Part shown: piece after piece, positions 13,447 through 26,262 of the stretch
Layout: each line of letters opens with the position of its first letter
How positions within the stretch are numbered: the stretch's first letter is position 1
The notes under the pieces: generated by a model
What the model saw: the letters and a program-made list of their open reading frames with translations, nothing else
What the model was told of the DNA's origin: nothing
Database searches by the model: none
Source of the DNA: Cryptomeria japonica
Lineage: Eukaryota; Streptophyta; Pinopsida; Cupressales; Cupressaceae
Direction: 5' to 3'
Assembly: GCF_030272615.1 (NCBI RefSeq)
Contig: NC_081407.1
Coordinates: forward strand, 150,909,744-150,969,743
Length of the DNA stretch: 60,000 bases
Made by a program: the position numbers and the translations under genes

Positions 13447-14693
13447 TAATGATTTATATGTGTTCAGTGAGACTCCTTTTCTCTAATGATTTTGATAGAT
13501 TTTGTAAAGATTGTGGCATTCGCGGATTAAAGACAACTCCATAATCTCCACAATAGAATGGATTTGCAAAAATAATGAACAAGACATTGATGGAGAAAGC
13601 TAGAAGTATGTTAAGTAGTATTGGCCCAGAACAAAAGTTTTGGGTTGAAGTTGTTGTTGTTTCATAGGTAAAATTAATCATAATTAATCAAATATATGAG
13701 TGAATCACAAACTCTAATCCAATTAAAATTAACTTCTAAATGACAATGAAATATAAATGCAAGAATTGAATAATTAAACTAATCAAACTCCCTGTTCTAC
13801 ATCGTGGCTTCCATTGTTCTTCTCCAAATTGTGTGATAGGTGGCTCTCAAATGTTGCACTGAGATTTTTGCATATGATAGACACAATTATTTTGAAAATA
13901 GTGATTCTCTTATTCTAGATTGAAATTGAGAAATGAGGTTAAATTTATAGATTTTCAGGTGAGATGGGGTGAGATTTGGAACTGAAGTGTTGATTGATAG
14001 TTCACTGATTTTGATTGATCAGTTAAGTGGATTGATTCATTTGTTAGCTCAATTGATTTACTAGTGGACTAAATTGATTAGGGAGATGATTGATTTGATT
14101 GATTAGTCAAAAAAGGTGATTGAGAGTGAAAAAGGGAGATTGGAGAGTTAACTGATTAGTTAACTAAGTTGATGAACCAGTTAGGATTTTCAACATGTGT
14201 TGTGGAATTTTTGAATTGAAATTCATTTTCATTTTATTTGGATTTTCGAATGGTGAAATGCACATGAGATTTACAAAAATTTATTAAAATTCAGATTTGG
14301 TGAAATGTGAATTTGAGAAAATGAAATTAGATGGAATGAGTTGAAATTCAAATTTGGGGAATTGGAGGAATAAGTTAATTAATTAAATAATTTAAATAAA
14401 ATTATTTAATCATTAGAAATAGAGTTAATTAAATAATAAAAATTATTTAATTAAATAAATAATTAATCTTAATTAAATAAATAATTAATCTTAATTAAAT
14501 AAATAATTAATATTTGAAAAGGGGGTTAATGATGAATTGATTAAAAGATAGAAATTGATTAATTAGTAGTGTAGAAGGTGATGATCGAGTTAGTTCAGAA
14601 GAATAATTAGATTAATTAAATAATTAAAGAATTACTTAATTAATAAGATGAATAATTAGTGTGCACATAATGAGACATTTTTAGGTGTCTACA
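13447..14693 (-). repeat. LTR-like segment with TGTAGACACC terminus
   Basis: The high end at 14693 reads TGTAGACACCTAAAAATGTC on the minus strand. This matches the first 16 or so bases of the LTRs at 39464 (minus) and 51241 (plus). The body is extremely rich in TTAATTAAATAA, like those LTRs, with a short triplicated unit near 14455-14515. A TATA box (TATAAATT) lies at 13949-13942. The inner end is not clear: no CA terminus or PBS stands out before the gypsy gag begins at 13446. I read it as a truncated LTR from a different family fused to the gypsy fragment. Confidence 0.55.
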
Positions 14694-16802
14694 ATTACCA
14701 TTGCTTGCTACTTGATTAATAGATCTCCTACGTCAACTCGTGTTGACAAAACACCTGTGGAAGCATGGTTGGGTTATAAGTCTTCATTGATACACATTAG
14801 AGTTTTTTATTGTGAGGCATATGCACATGTACCAAAAGAGAAGCAAAAAAGTTGGGAAACAAGACTGTGAAATCTATTTTCATCAGATATAGTTATTGTG
14901 TGAAAGGCTACAAGTTTTGGGACCCTATTGCACAAAAGGTAATACATAGTAGAAGTATAGTATTAGAGAAACTAAACCTCCTTATATTACATTGCAGCCA
15001 GAACAGACTAAACAAGAAGATATGATTCAATTTCCTTCTACGCTTGAAAGTGTTGAATCAAGACCCCTAGATAGACAAGAAGTTGAGTAGAGCTCATCTA
15101 ACTCTGAATATTCAAAAGAGGAGAAAGAACCTCCAACTCGTCTTGTTTGAAGTTCTACAAGACATGGACATCCACTTGAGAGGTATTTGTCTAATGATTG
15201 GATATGTATTTTTTCTTTGAATGCTAATGTGGATGAACCTAAATGAAGAGGCATTAGGTATGAATGATATAGAATCTTGGAAGATTTCTATGGAAGAAGA
15301 AATGGAAGCTTTGAAAAAGATTGATACATGGGATCTTGTATAATTTCTTGAAGCATTTAAACCTATTGGTTGCAAATGGGTGTTGAAGAAAAAGATTGGT
15401 TTAGATGAAGGTATTGAGAAGTATAAAGCAAGGTTAGTTGTGCAAAGCTATTCTTAGGTTGAGAGTGTTGATTATGGTGAGATATTTTCTCCTATTGCAA
15501 AAATGACATCCATTAAATTTTTTTCTTTATGTTGTTGTTGCTTATAATTTAGAGGTTAAGCAATTGGATGTGGAAGGCAATTGGATGTGAAAATTGCTTT
15601 CCTTCATGGTGACTTGGAGGAGGATATTTATATGACACAACCAAAGTACTACGTGGTAAACCTGGTAAAAGTAATTTGGTTTGTAAATTGAAGAAATCTC
15701 TATATGGCCTCAAGCAGAGTCCTAGGATGTGGTACCTAAAATTTGATACATATGTGGAGTTTGGAATTTGAGTGTTTTAAATCATATCATTTTGTTTATT
15801 ATAAATCCGATGGTGATCATTTCCTATACATAGCATTATATGTTGATGATATGTTATTCATGGGTAAAGGGAAAGGTGTAATTTAGAACTAAAGTCCTAA
15901 CTTGTTGCTAAAGTTGAAATGAAATAGCTTTGTGCAACAAAACACATTTTTGAGATAGAAATTAGAAGAGATAGAGTGAAAAAAAGCTATGGCTAGGCCA
16001 AAGTAAGTGAATTCAGTTTTACAAAGGTTCAACATGCAAGATTGCAAACCATTATGTGTTCCTTTTATAGTTGGAACAAAATTATTTATTTCAAATAGTC
16101 CTACATCCCCATTAGAGATGGAAGACATGAGAAGAGTGTCTTACCAAATTACAGATAGAAGTTTGATGTATGTTATGGTTTGCACTAGACCAGACATTGC
16201 CCAAGCAATGGGATTACTTCCCAAATATATTCCTAATCTTGGTAGAATTCATTGGGATGCAGTTAAAAGGGTCTTTAAATATTTGAAGGATACCTCGTAA
16301 TATTCTTTGTGTTGTCATGGTAATTTTCTAGGAAACAAGATTTCTCCTGATATTCATGGTTTTGTGAATTCAGACTTGGCAAGTTATGTTGATAGCAGAC
16401 TATCCACCAATGCTTATATGTTTACTTTATTTTGTGGTGAAATTAGTTGGATGAGATAGTGACAGGTTGGGGTTGCTTTGTCAACTACTGAAGTAGAGTA
16501 TATGGTGGTTACTCATGCTTATAAATAAACCATTTGGCTTAAGAGACTATGTTTAGATATTCGAATAAAACAAGGTGTAGTAACAATTTATTATGATAGT
16601 CAAAGTGCAATCTGCCTAGCTAAGAACCCAACATTTAATACCCAAACCAAATACATTGAGATTCGGTATCATTTTGTCAAAGATATGATCGATGATGGCA
16701 AGGTGAAGCTAGTTAAGGTAGATACTTTGATGAATGTTGTAGATTCTTTAACTAAGGATGTGAGAACAAATATTTTCAAATGGTGTCTATGGGCCACATG
16801 AC
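14694..16802 (+). pseudogene. Copia-A integrase C-terminus, RT and RNase H remnants
   Basis: Copia coding sequence resumes at 14694 with ACYLINRSPTS and KTPVEAWLGYKSS, the C-terminal part of integrase. RT follows: [60 protein letters not shown] and the catalytic block LYVDDMLFMG at about 15838-15870. Next come the connection region (VCTRPDIAQAMG) and RNase H (STTEVEYMVV, YYDSQSAICLAKNPTF, KYIEIRYHFVKD, LTKDV), ending at a stop near 16800. Many stops and frameshifts make it a pseudogene. The YVDDML and LHGDLEE style suits the Tork/TNT1-type copia branch, a tentative call. Confidence 0.85.
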
Positions 16803-16869
16803 CCCTAGCAATCAAATCATTATGTATATACTCCCTTTGCTCTTACAAGGTATTCAACAAGTGGTAGAA

Positions 16870-17754
16870 TGTTAGGAAATTGGTGTCTCAACCTTGCATA
16901 TACATAAGGTTAATATTTTTATTGATTTTAAATTGAGCATGGGTTGGCTTCAAATTTTCCCCAAAGCTTTGAATTGGCTAGATAAGTATGTCGGTAAATT
17001 TTTGTTGCAAGATATGTCTAGATTTGAATATATTAAAGCTCCTATTTTTTAAAGTTGCAAATGAAATTTTTGAATTCAATTTTGAGGGATTTAGAGGATC
17101 TAAATGGACCAAAATTATCCATAACCAATGTAGTGAGTTATAGCTCGATAGAGCACGTCACAAGATTTTTGGCGCTTCAAACAGTTCATCAATTGGACAC
17201 CTGGTTCAAATAATATGGCCTCTAGAAGTTAGGTCTCCTAAAATAAGAAATATAAAAAATGTGTCGAACACATAAATGAGTTGTAAAAGGTAGATGTATG
17301 TTTTGACACATCATAGGGCATCTAGGATTGAAGATAAGATGGGTGCCACTATATTGGGTGGTTTTACCTTATGGTTTTGTAATACCATTTGATAGTTTCA
17401 TGTATTGTATCTCTTATGTATGAGGTGTGTGAGATGGAGGTCGTGTGTAAGAGTCTTATTGCTATTGAGTTACCTTTGAATATTTGGTTGGTGATACTCC
17501 TATGAAAAACTTGCTCTGCAAATATATTGTAATATGTTATTGATTTCTAAATATTATATTGGGTAGCTTTCCGAGTGTGGGGTTTTTCTCCCAAAAAGTT
17601 TTTCCCCGCGTAAATCATTGTGTTGTGGTATGCATCCTATTTATGTTTATTTAAGTGAAGTTTATGTAATTGTTGTAAGGATCTGTAAAAGTTTCACATT
17701 ACCCTCCTCTCAAGGTTAGTGTAGGAAGTTATTTTTCTACTTAGTTTTCTTACA
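16870..17754 (+). repeat. Copia-A 3' LTR
   Basis: This is about 885 bp from TGTTAGGAAATTGGTGTC to TTTTCTTACA, parallel to the 5' LTR. The TATA box of the 5' copy (CTATAAAAGG) is changed here to TTGTAAAAGG. The purine-rich AAGTGGTAGAA just before it may be what remains of the PPT. Confidence 0.87.
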
Positions 17755-17759
17755 TTATC

Positions 17760-18236
17760 CACATCTAATAATAACCAAGATGTAAGCATCTCAAATAATA
17801 ATTTGTTCACAAACCAAAGGAATAAGTCCAAAACATCTCCTAAAAATATTCATTAATGAATGATATCATAAATGAACTAATATGCATAAGAAGATAACCA
17901 TGCCAATCATTCCTCAAATGAATCCTCTAGAACTAGCAAACTACAGCTCAAGATCCATATCCATAAGATAACAAAAACATAAAATATAATGCATCCAGAA
18001 ACAAGGATGGGGAGTACCTCTTAGATTACTATTCATTGAGTAGACCAAGAGTGGGCAGTGAGAATGATCCTCCAAGATAACCAAGTCAACATAAGTCTTT
18101 CTAAGAACATTATCTTGAATAGCCCATGTTGAACTCACATCCAATTTAGGTGTGGGCTCCTCGATCTTCCTATTGAAATCTCATATCAAAGTGTAAACAT
18201 CTTAGCACATGATCTTGAGAAATAATATATCTCCCA
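17760..18236. other. Spacer between Copia-A and Copia-B
   Basis: The sequence is AT-rich without a recognisable gene. A 67-codon frame at 18144-17941 (minus) has no known motif. It is the DNA into which Copia-A and Copia-B were inserted, continuous with 5338 on the left and 25293 on the right. Confidence 0.5.
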
Positions 18237-18241
18237 ACCTC

Positions 18242-19455
18242 TGTTAGACAGTTCAGATAACCAGAAGACAACTGAGAGGGGGGGTAAATCATTTGTCTTA
18301 GATTATAGGAACATTCAGCAATTAAAACTTTAATATCGAAACCCGAAACATTAATACTGAAATAGTAGTTAAACTAATTAAGCATAAACAGTAATCACAG
18401 AATAAAAGCCATCCACATAACACCACGATTTGTGCGTGGAAAACCCAGTAAAGGGAAAAACCACGGTGGGAAGCCTACCCATAGTCAGATAATACTTCTG
18501 CAGTAAGTATGTGAATTACAATGAACGGGTTTGCACTTGCAGCACTTGCAGGAAGGCCAACAGCCTAGAGCGCATTGCTCATCACAAAAGGAGTCTCACT
18601 GAATACATATAAATCCATACTACAATCTGGAGAAGTGTTGAACTGCAAAAGATAGCATCTCCTATGCTTGAGTACAGTTTTGGTTAAGCTCAATACAAGA
18701 GGACTAAATCCTCTTACATAAACCCAATTCGACCTACCAACTCCTCTTCCTGAATGATATTACATTATTCGCACATTACATTCCTTGACCATGACCTCTT
18801 ACATTATCCATGATAATCTACAATGAGATCTTACATCTATATATACAAACCCTCGACCATAAACAATCAAGTCGGCCACCAAACAATAAACCAATTACAT
18901 AAATATAAACCATGTCGGCCTTAGACCAAACAAATATCCAACACATAAGACATCCCGAAAATACATCAATAGGTCCTATCCACATGTTACATTAAGGCGG
19001 TCCATAACCTAGATCAACCGGAACCAAATATAGGTCCATATGCCACAAAAATAATCTCCAACCGCCAAGTCTCGAACATGATCACCAACAGCATCCTGAA
19101 ACTCCACTAGAAGCTGCACCAACACCACTTATGCAATTCATCAAAGATCTACATCAAAAGATCTGTCGGTGAATCCCTCGTCGGAACCAGAAACCAAGCT
19201 TCTAAGCAAGCAAGATAGCATCCAATCTCCAGACCAAAACCAATTGGCCAAATATGAGTATAAGTGTCATGAACAAGCCAATTCCATCACCAGATTGTAC
19301 CGGAGTCTACCAAATCATGTCGGATCCAAGTTAACTAGAAACCACTTAACGTACCGGGACCAGAAGGGTGTCGGTAAAGCATCCAAAAAGCTAGTGTTGA
19401 CATCAATGACAAAACATCAATGCAACACATAATCAATTCCATCAAATGGCCAACA
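18242..19455 (-). repeat. Copia-B 3' LTR
   Basis: On the minus strand this is the downstream LTR. It aligns throughout with 24080-25287, for example the shared block GTGGAAAACC near the inner end and TCAATTCCATCAAATGG at the outer end. It carries TG...CA termini. Confidence 0.95.
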
Positions 19456-19470
19456 ATCTCCCCCTTTGGA
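19456..19470 (-). promoter_or_regulatory. Copia-B polypurine tract
   Basis: Immediately upstream of the 3' LTR on the minus strand the sequence reads CCAAAGGGGGAGAT, a classic copia polypurine tract that primes plus-strand DNA synthesis. Confidence 0.85.
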
Positions 19471-19908
19471 ATTGATGGCAACACTAGATGTGAAAATTAT
19501 CTAAGTACCAAGAAATGCTAAACAAGTCTTGCCCTATAGAAGACATCAAATAATCACCCACATATAGCTCTGGATATCTCTTTTGTTCATATCTCTCCCC
19601 TTTTGACTTTTTCTTTTTCTTTCTTTATTTTTTTCACATCAATATCTCTCCCCCTTTGACATCAATGCTAGAAATCTGACAAAAATATCAAGGCAAAAAC
19701 ATAAGCCTCTGAATCACAAAGCTGACTACTCCCTCTGAGTAGTAGCATCCTACATCAGTGCCGAAATGAATAGTATCACAGATAATGCATGTCGGACTTA
19801 TACCAAACCGCATCAATCAAGTCTCTACCGGTGGGGAAGAAACTCCCAATCTGTCTCTTAGGTACTCAAATGATTCCTTGGATAAAGGTTAGTGAAAATA
19901 TTTGCAAT

Positions 19909-21444
19909 CTACTCTTTAGTGTTCACATAAACCAGTCTAACTTCATTTGCTTCCACCTTCTCCTTCAAAAAGTTATACTTGATAGATATGTGTTTTGTTT
20001 TAGAATGAAATACCAGATTCTTTGATATATCAATAGCAGCAGAGTTATCGCAGTGAATAACTACCGGTGTATCACAATCCACCTTTATATCCTTTAACAT
20101 TTGCTTCATCCATAAAACTTGTGTACATTTAGTAGCAGCAGCAACATACTCAGCTTCAGCAGTAGATAAAGAAGTAAATGATTGTTTCTTGTTGATCCAT
20201 GAAACCAACTTCTTTCCAAGAAAGCAAGCTCCACCAGAAGTACTTTTCTGGTCATCAACATCTCCAGCCAATCAACATCTATATATGCACATAAAGTAAA
20301 GTTATCATTCTTATAAGCTATATTCTGATGTGCCTTGTAAGTATCTAAAAATCCTTTTGACTGCCATCTCATGATTTTCTCTAGGATCCCTTTGAAATCT
20401 TGAAACAATACAAACAACATTCATAATGTCAAGCCTAGTTTGAGTCAAATAAAGCAAACCTCCAATCATAGATTTGTATCTTGTAGGATTTATCGGTGCA
20501 GAAACATCTTTTCTTGTCAATTTCTCACTTGTAAACATAAGAGTACCTACTGGTTTAGAATCTCCCATACCAAATTTCTTCAACAATTCCTTAGCATATT
20601 TAGTTTGACAGATGAAAATACCTTTGTCAATCTGAGTAATCTGCAAACCTAAGAAAAATTTCATCTCACCAATCATAGACATCTCAAATTATTTCTCCAT
20701 ATTCTTAGAAAAATATATGCATAACTTATCTTCACGTCCAAAAATAATGTCATCAACAAATACTTCAATAATTAGTATATCATCATCAATGATTTTATAA
20801 TATAAATTATGTCAGCACTGCCCTTAGTAAAACCAAGCTTCAAAAGATATTTATCCAACCTTGCAAACCAAGCTCTAGGTGCTTGTTTCAATCCATATAA
20901 AGTTTTCCTTAACTTGCAAACCATATTTGTATCATTTGATAGTGAAAAACCATCAGGTTTCTCAATATAAACTTCCTCATCAAGATCCCCATTCAAAAAT
21001 GCACATTTAACTTCCATCTGATAAACCTTGTAGTTTTTATAAGCAACATAGGCAAGAAATAATCTTACAGCTTCAATCCTAGCTACAGGTGCAAAAGTCT
21101 CTCCATATCAATTCCTTCCTTCTGAGAATATCCTTTACAAACCAATCTAGCCTTATTCCTTATAACTTGACCATCCTAATTCAATTTATTTCTAAAAACC
21201 CATTTAGTTCCAATAACATTTTTATTTTTAGGTAGGGGAACCAAGGTCCATGTGTTGTTTCTTTCATTTGGTCTAATTCTTCTTCCATAGCTTTTAACCA
21301 ATGTTCATCTTTACATGCCTCAATTACTGATACCGGTTCAACTTGTGAAATTAAACATACCTCATTAGTTGCCAGCCTTCTTCTTGTCATTACTCCATTG
21401 CTCTTATCCCCAATGATTTGATCTTCAGAACGATTCAATCTCAC
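19909..21444 (-). pseudogene. Copia-B reverse transcriptase and RNase H
   Basis: RT begins with EACKDEHWLKAMEEELDQM at about 21340. It continues with MEVKCAFLNGDLDEEVYI, LYGLKQAPRAWF and the catalytic FVDDIIFG (about 20763-20743). The connection domain shows MKFFLGLQITQ, QTKYAKELLKKFGM and YKSMIGGLLYLT. RNase H shows KSTSGGACFLG, STAEAEYVAAATKC, HCDNSAAIDISKNLVFHSKT and KHISIKYNFLKE, running out at about 19909. Frameshifts separate the pieces. The domain order IN-RT-RNase H is that of Ty1/copia. The motif style suggests the Tork or SIRE branch, which I cannot separate by eye. Confidence 0.9.
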
Positions 21445-21660
21445 ATATCTAGGGGTCTTCTGACTTTCTGTTCATATTCACTGTTCTTCAGTTACTATAG
21501 AATTCTCTGATGTTGTTGGAGTAACTGGTTCAACTCTCTGTTCTAGTAAAGGTGCTATCGGTTCAAATATAATCATTTCCATTTCCAGTTCCTTCTCATA
21601 AACTCTGATTTGACTTATGTTTAGCTCATCTACTTTGACATTAGCACACTCCACAATTAT

Positions 21661-22942
21661 CTACAATCTTTTGTTATAACATCTATATGATTGTCTTTCA
21701 TTAGAATAACCAAAAAATATGTCTTCATCGCATCTAGGATCAAATTTCTCAATAATATCATCTCTCCTAATATAACATTTGCTACCAAAAATTCTAAAAT
21801 ACTTAACTATAGGTGTATTGCCAAACCATAATTCATAAGGTGTCTTACCGGTTTCTCCTTTGATATGTACTATGTTGAATGTATAAACTGATGTACTCAT
21901 TGCTTCTCTCTAGTACATATGAGGTAAATTAGCATCCATCATCATTTTTCTAGTAGCATCCAAGATAGTTTTGTTCTTCCTTTCCACAACTCCATTCTGT
22001 TGAGGTGTTCAGGGAGTAGAAAATTGTCTTTTTATACCAAGCTTGTCACAAAAGTTAGTAAACTCACCGGATGTGAATTCTCCACCATGATTTGATCTCA
22101 AACATTTAATCTTCAATCATGTCTTAGTTTATACTTTAGACTTAAAAGATTTTAAACTTTTCAAATGCTTCAAATTTTTCTCTCAGAAAAGTAACCCACA
22201 TCATCCTAGAATAATCATCAATGATTAGAATGAAATATCTATCACCATGAAAACTTTCAACTCTAGTAGGGCCACACAAATCAATATGAATAAGATCAAG
22301 AACATCATTTGATTTATCTTGTATACTCCTAAAAGAGGTTCTGACCTGTTTACCCATTTGACATTCTTTACATACCAGATTACAGGGCTTCATAATCTTA
22401 GGTATATCCCTAACTACCTTAGTTGAACTGATCTTCACAATGCAATCAAAATTCACATGACACGGCCTTTTATGCCATAGCCAACTCTCATCAATCTGTG
22501 TAATCAAACATGTTTTCTCATTGGAGTTCAAGTGAAATATATTACATTTTGTCTGTGTAACGGTTGCAATCTCCAAGCCAGATCTGTTAATGATTTTGTA
22601 TTGTCCATCCTTGAACTATAATTGAAATCCCTTGTCTACCAATTGTCCTACACTCAAAAGATTATGCCTCAAACCTTCAACATAATAAACATTGTCAGTA
22701 TTGTTTTTACCATCCAATGATATAGTTCCTTTTCCTTTAATCATACATGTCTTTTCATCTCCAAATCTAACTAGACCACCATCAAATTCTTGCAAAGATG
22801 GAAACTTCCCTTTATCTCCAATCATATGATGTGAACAACCGTTGTCAATTACCCATTCATCCTTGTCTTCAATTTTAGCAGCAAGTGCCTTCTCCTCAGG
22901 TACATTCTCTTCCAGTGTTGGATCATCTTCCTTGATAGCCAA
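21661..22942 (-). pseudogene. Copia-B protease and integrase
   Basis: The protease block reads EWVIDNGCSHHMIGDKGKF; the usual Asp-Ser-Gly active site is Asp-Asn-Gly here, likely a mutation. Next comes the pre-integrase motif LRHNLLSVGQL. The integrase zinc module has WHKRPCHVNF and CKECQMGKQ. Core motifs are DLIHIDLCGPTRVESF and RYFILIIDDYSRMMWV. The C-terminal part appears at 21900-21661 with KTPYELWFGNTP, YFRIFGSKCYI and EDIFFGYSN. Frames are broken between 22616 and 22576 and between 22142 and 21900. Protease cuts the polyprotein and integrase inserts the cDNA. Confidence 0.88.
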
Positions 22943-24021
22943 GAATACCCATTGTCGGATCCCCTAGCAGAGTCTTTTGTTGGTTCATCATCTAAATCAG
23001 TAATGCCTTCCTCATCCACTATGTAACATGATTTGTCTTTGTTTTTCTTGTATTTATATTTGTTCTTATATCCAGGGTTAGGCTTAAATGATCTTCTAAC
23101 TCTTTCTTCAAATATTGAATTCCTTTCAGGACATCTAGATGCAAAATGACCAATATTATTACATGCAAAACATTTAAAAGGTGTTTTTCCTTCATACTTA
23201 CTTCCTATCGGTCCTTTCAATACTCTTCTAGCAAATAGTGCTTCAAGTTGCTCAAACTCATCATCTTCTCTCTTCATATCTTCTAATTCTTTTGCATATA
23301 AAGATTTCCAGTCTTTCTTATCGGTTGCATATGTAGATACATGAAAAGCAAGTTCAGTCTTCACAGCTCCAGAAGGTCCAAATTCCTGAAGCTCAAGATC
23401 AGATAGTTTCCCAACCAAGGTATCTCTGTTGACAAATGTATTCACCATTGTTCTCAACTCATTAATGGCAGTAGCCTTCATTTTTTAAGTTGGTGGTAGA
23501 GCTCTCAGAACTTTAGAAATGATTTCATCTTCGCTCAGAGTTCCACCACAACATTGAATTCCCATAACAATCTCATTTACCCTTTCCATGAATGCAGTAA
23601 TCTTTTCATCTTCTTCCATCTTCAAGTTTTCATATCTCACCCGGTAACCATCAAGTTTAGCAATATCCATTGTAGGGTCACCTTCATTAAGAGTCTCCAA
23701 TTTATCGCATATAGCTTTTCCAGATGATTTGTTTGTTAATCCCATTATTTGTTGATCAGAAAGTGCATACAATAGGGCTTCTCTTGCTCTACAATCATTC
23801 TCAAGCTCCTTGTCCATGTTTGCCAAAGGAGGATTACCAGATCCTAGATTATAGGGTGTGACACCATTCTATGTGATCTCCCAAATCTCCTTGCCAAGAC
23901 ATCTCAGATGAGTCTCCATCTGAATCTTCCATACTGTGTAGTTTGTTCCATCAAGCCTTAGAATATCCCTTCGAAAGATAGCTCCAAAAGAACTGGATCA
24001 ACTTGAACTGTTAATCGTCAT
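22849..24021 (-). pseudogene. Copia-B gag
   Basis: I place the start at the ATG at 24021, because the frame after it gives the standard copia Gag opening (LDGTNYTVWKIQMETHLRCL) after a first stop. The frame continues with ENDCRAREALLYALSDQ, RVRYENLKMEEDEKI and EDEIISKVLRALPP (stop at 23485). A second part carries the zinc knuckle CFACNNIGHFASRCP at about 23175, followed by basic residues typical of nucleocapsid. At least three stops make it non-functional. Confidence 0.88.
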
Positions 24022-24065
24022 AGGATCTTCCTCAAATGGTTAAGCTTTCTGTAGAGAGGACCAAA

Positions 24066-24077
24066 GCTCTAATACCA
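24066..24077 (-). promoter_or_regulatory. Copia-B primer binding site
   Basis: TGGTATTAGAGC lies two bases after the 5' LTR end on the minus strand. It is the initiator-tRNA-Met PBS of plant copia elements (TGGTATCAGAGC) with one C-to-T change. Confidence 0.88.
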
Positions 24078-24079
24078 AT

Positions 24080-25287
24080 TGTTAGACAGTTCAGATAACT
24101 AGAAGACAACTGAGAGAGGGGGGGTGAATCAATTGTCTCAGATTATAGGAACATTCAACAATTAAAACTTTAATACCAGAACCCAAAACATTAATACCAG
24201 AATAGGAGTTAAATCAATTAAACATAAACAGTAATCACAGAATAAAAGCCATCCACATAACACCAAGATTTGTACGTGGAAAACCTGGTAAAGGGAAAAA
24301 CCATGGTGGGAAGCCTACCCACGGTCAAATGATACTTCTACAGTAATTTCTATGAATTACAATGAAGGGGCCTGCGCTTGCAGGAAGGCCAATAGCCTAG
24401 AGTGCACTGATCATCACAAAAGGAGTCTCACTGACTACATATAAATCCATACTACAATCCGAAGAAGTGTTGAACTGCAAAAGATAGCATCTCTTATGCC
24501 TGAGTACAATTCCAGTTAAGCTCAATACTAGAGGACTAAATCCTCTTACATAAACCCAATTCGATCTCCAATAATCGACCAACTCCTCTGCCTGAATGAT
24601 ATTACATTATTCACACATTATATTCCTTGAGCATGGCCTCTTACATTAACCATGATAATCTACAATGAGATCTTACATCTATATATACAAACCCTTGACC
24701 ATAAACAATCAGGGCGGCCACCAGACAATAAACAAATTACATAAATACAAACCATGTCGGCCTTAGACCAGACAAATAATATCCAACACATAAGACATCC
24801 CAGAAATACATCAATAGGTCATATCCACATGTTACATTAAAGTCGGTCCATAACCTAGATCAATCGGGAGCAAGTATAGGTCCATACGCCACAACAATTA
24901 TCTCCAACCGTCAATTCTCGAACATGATCACCAAAGTCATCCTGAAACTCCACTAGAAGCTGCACCAACACCACTTATGTAACTCATCAAAGATCTCCAT
25001 CAAAAGCTATGTCGGTGAAACCCTCGCCGGAACTAGAAACCAAGCTTCTAAGCAAGAAAGATAGCATCTGATGTCCAGACCAAAACCAATTGACCAAATA
25101 TGAGTATAAGTATCATGAACAAGCCAATTCCATCACCAGACTGTACTAGAGTCTACCGAATCATGTTGGATCCAAGTTAACCAGAAACCACTTAACCTAC
25201 CGGGACCAGAAGGGTGTCGGTTAAGCATCCAAACAGCTAGTGTTGACATCAATGCAACACATAATCAATTCCATCAAATGGCCAACA
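24080..25287 (-). repeat. Copia-B 5' LTR
   Basis: On the minus strand this is the upstream LTR, starting TGTTGGCCATTTGATGG at 25287 and ending CTGTCTAACA at 24080, next to the PBS. It would carry the element promoter, but I do not see a clear TATA box. Confidence 0.95.
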
Positions 25288-25292
25288 ACCTC

Positions 25293-26262
25293 AACCAAAT
25301 CTACAAGTATCCATGAGAACCTATAACCAATCAATCCATGCTAAGCTTTAAATACAATATTGCACTCTAATGAAGCTCCCAAGCACATGATCAATGTATG
25401 CAATATTGAAAGAACTAACATGATCACTATTTGAAAATAAAGAAAAAGTTAAAGAAAATATGGTGATAAATATTTATAATTTTTATAATGCTAGTAAAGT
25501 GGTTTTTCCAAGTATAAGGATTGAATTAATTATTTTTTATAAAAATTGTTGTGAGATATGAGTGTAGAAAAAGATATTTTGTGGAGATGGCTATTTTATA
25601 AAGGGTTGAATTCCACAAAAAGGAGAAGGATATTGTGTAGGAGAAAAGTAAGGGAAATAATTCAACTTATGGTAGATAGAAATCCATAAGATGTGTGAAG
25701 AATGCTAAACAAAATTGGCAGAAATAAATAGAATTTATTCGAACCAAATGCTAGAAAAGGTGAAGGAGAAAATATTTTATTTTTGTCGATTATAAAATAG
25801 ATCTTGTTATAGAATATTTAGTTTTATTTTCTTAACTAGGCTCACTAAATTCTTACTTGGTGATTTTGATACAAGAGCATCGAGCAAGAGATAGTGGGGT
25901 CTACTTTTGGAGTGGAAGTGGCAATTCCAAATCTGAAAAAAAGGGGGAAAATTATTCAATGGTATTTCTTCTTAAAAGTAGCATCTACATCAATGTTGGT
26001 TGTTTCATTATTTCAAAAAAATTGAGGAATTCCTTGAAATTCTACAAGGTATTTTATTGTCATGATTCTTGGCATTTTCCCTCTATCACGAGTTTACAAT
26101 TAGAATTTCTTTATTTTTTAGCAAGGGAGATGTTATATGAGTTATAAAAAATGAATAGATCTTTGGAGGTGGAGGAAGTGGTGCTATGAGTATGGAGGTA
26201 AAAATTATGTATCAATAAGTACATGTGAAATGAAACAAGAAGTATGTAGAGAGTTGTATACA
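25293..26262. other. AT-rich spacer, no recognised gene
   Basis: A 96-codon frame (25857-26147, +) shows no motif I know and is probably chance. There are no repeat termini or conserved protein blocks. Confidence 0.45.

Larger units (their letters stand above)
5344..17754 (+). mobile_element. Copia-A, decayed Ty1/copia element with nested insertion
   Basis: Two direct LTRs (5344-6242 and 16870-17754) both begin TGTTAG. The right one ends CTTACA. A PBS follows the left LTR. Flanking 5-mers TTATT (5339-5343) and TTATC (17755-17759) form a near-perfect target duplication. Gag remnants sit at 6365-6855, and integrase C-terminus, reverse transcriptase and RNase H remnants at 14694-16802, all on the + strand in the usual copia order. 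The middle of the element (end of gag, protease, integrase core) is missing. In its place lies a 7.8-kb composite of a gypsy element and an LTR-like segment. The LTRs differ at many positions, so the insertion is old. Confidence 0.88.
18242..25287 (-). mobile_element. Copia-B, full-length but decayed Ty1/copia element
   Basis: This 7.05-kb element has LTRs of 1214 bp (18242-19455) and 1208 bp (24080-25287). Read on the minus strand they begin TGTTGGCCATTTGATGG and end ACTGTCTAACA. The same five bases, ACCTC, flank both ends (18237-18241 and 25288-25292), a perfect target duplication. A PBS lies beside the 5' LTR and a PPT beside the 3' LTR. Gag, protease, integrase, RT and RNase H remnants follow in copia order. 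By eye the first 160 bases of the LTRs differ at roughly one position in ten, many as C-to-T or G-to-A changes, so the copy is fairly old and has decayed mainly by transitions. Confidence 0.95.
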
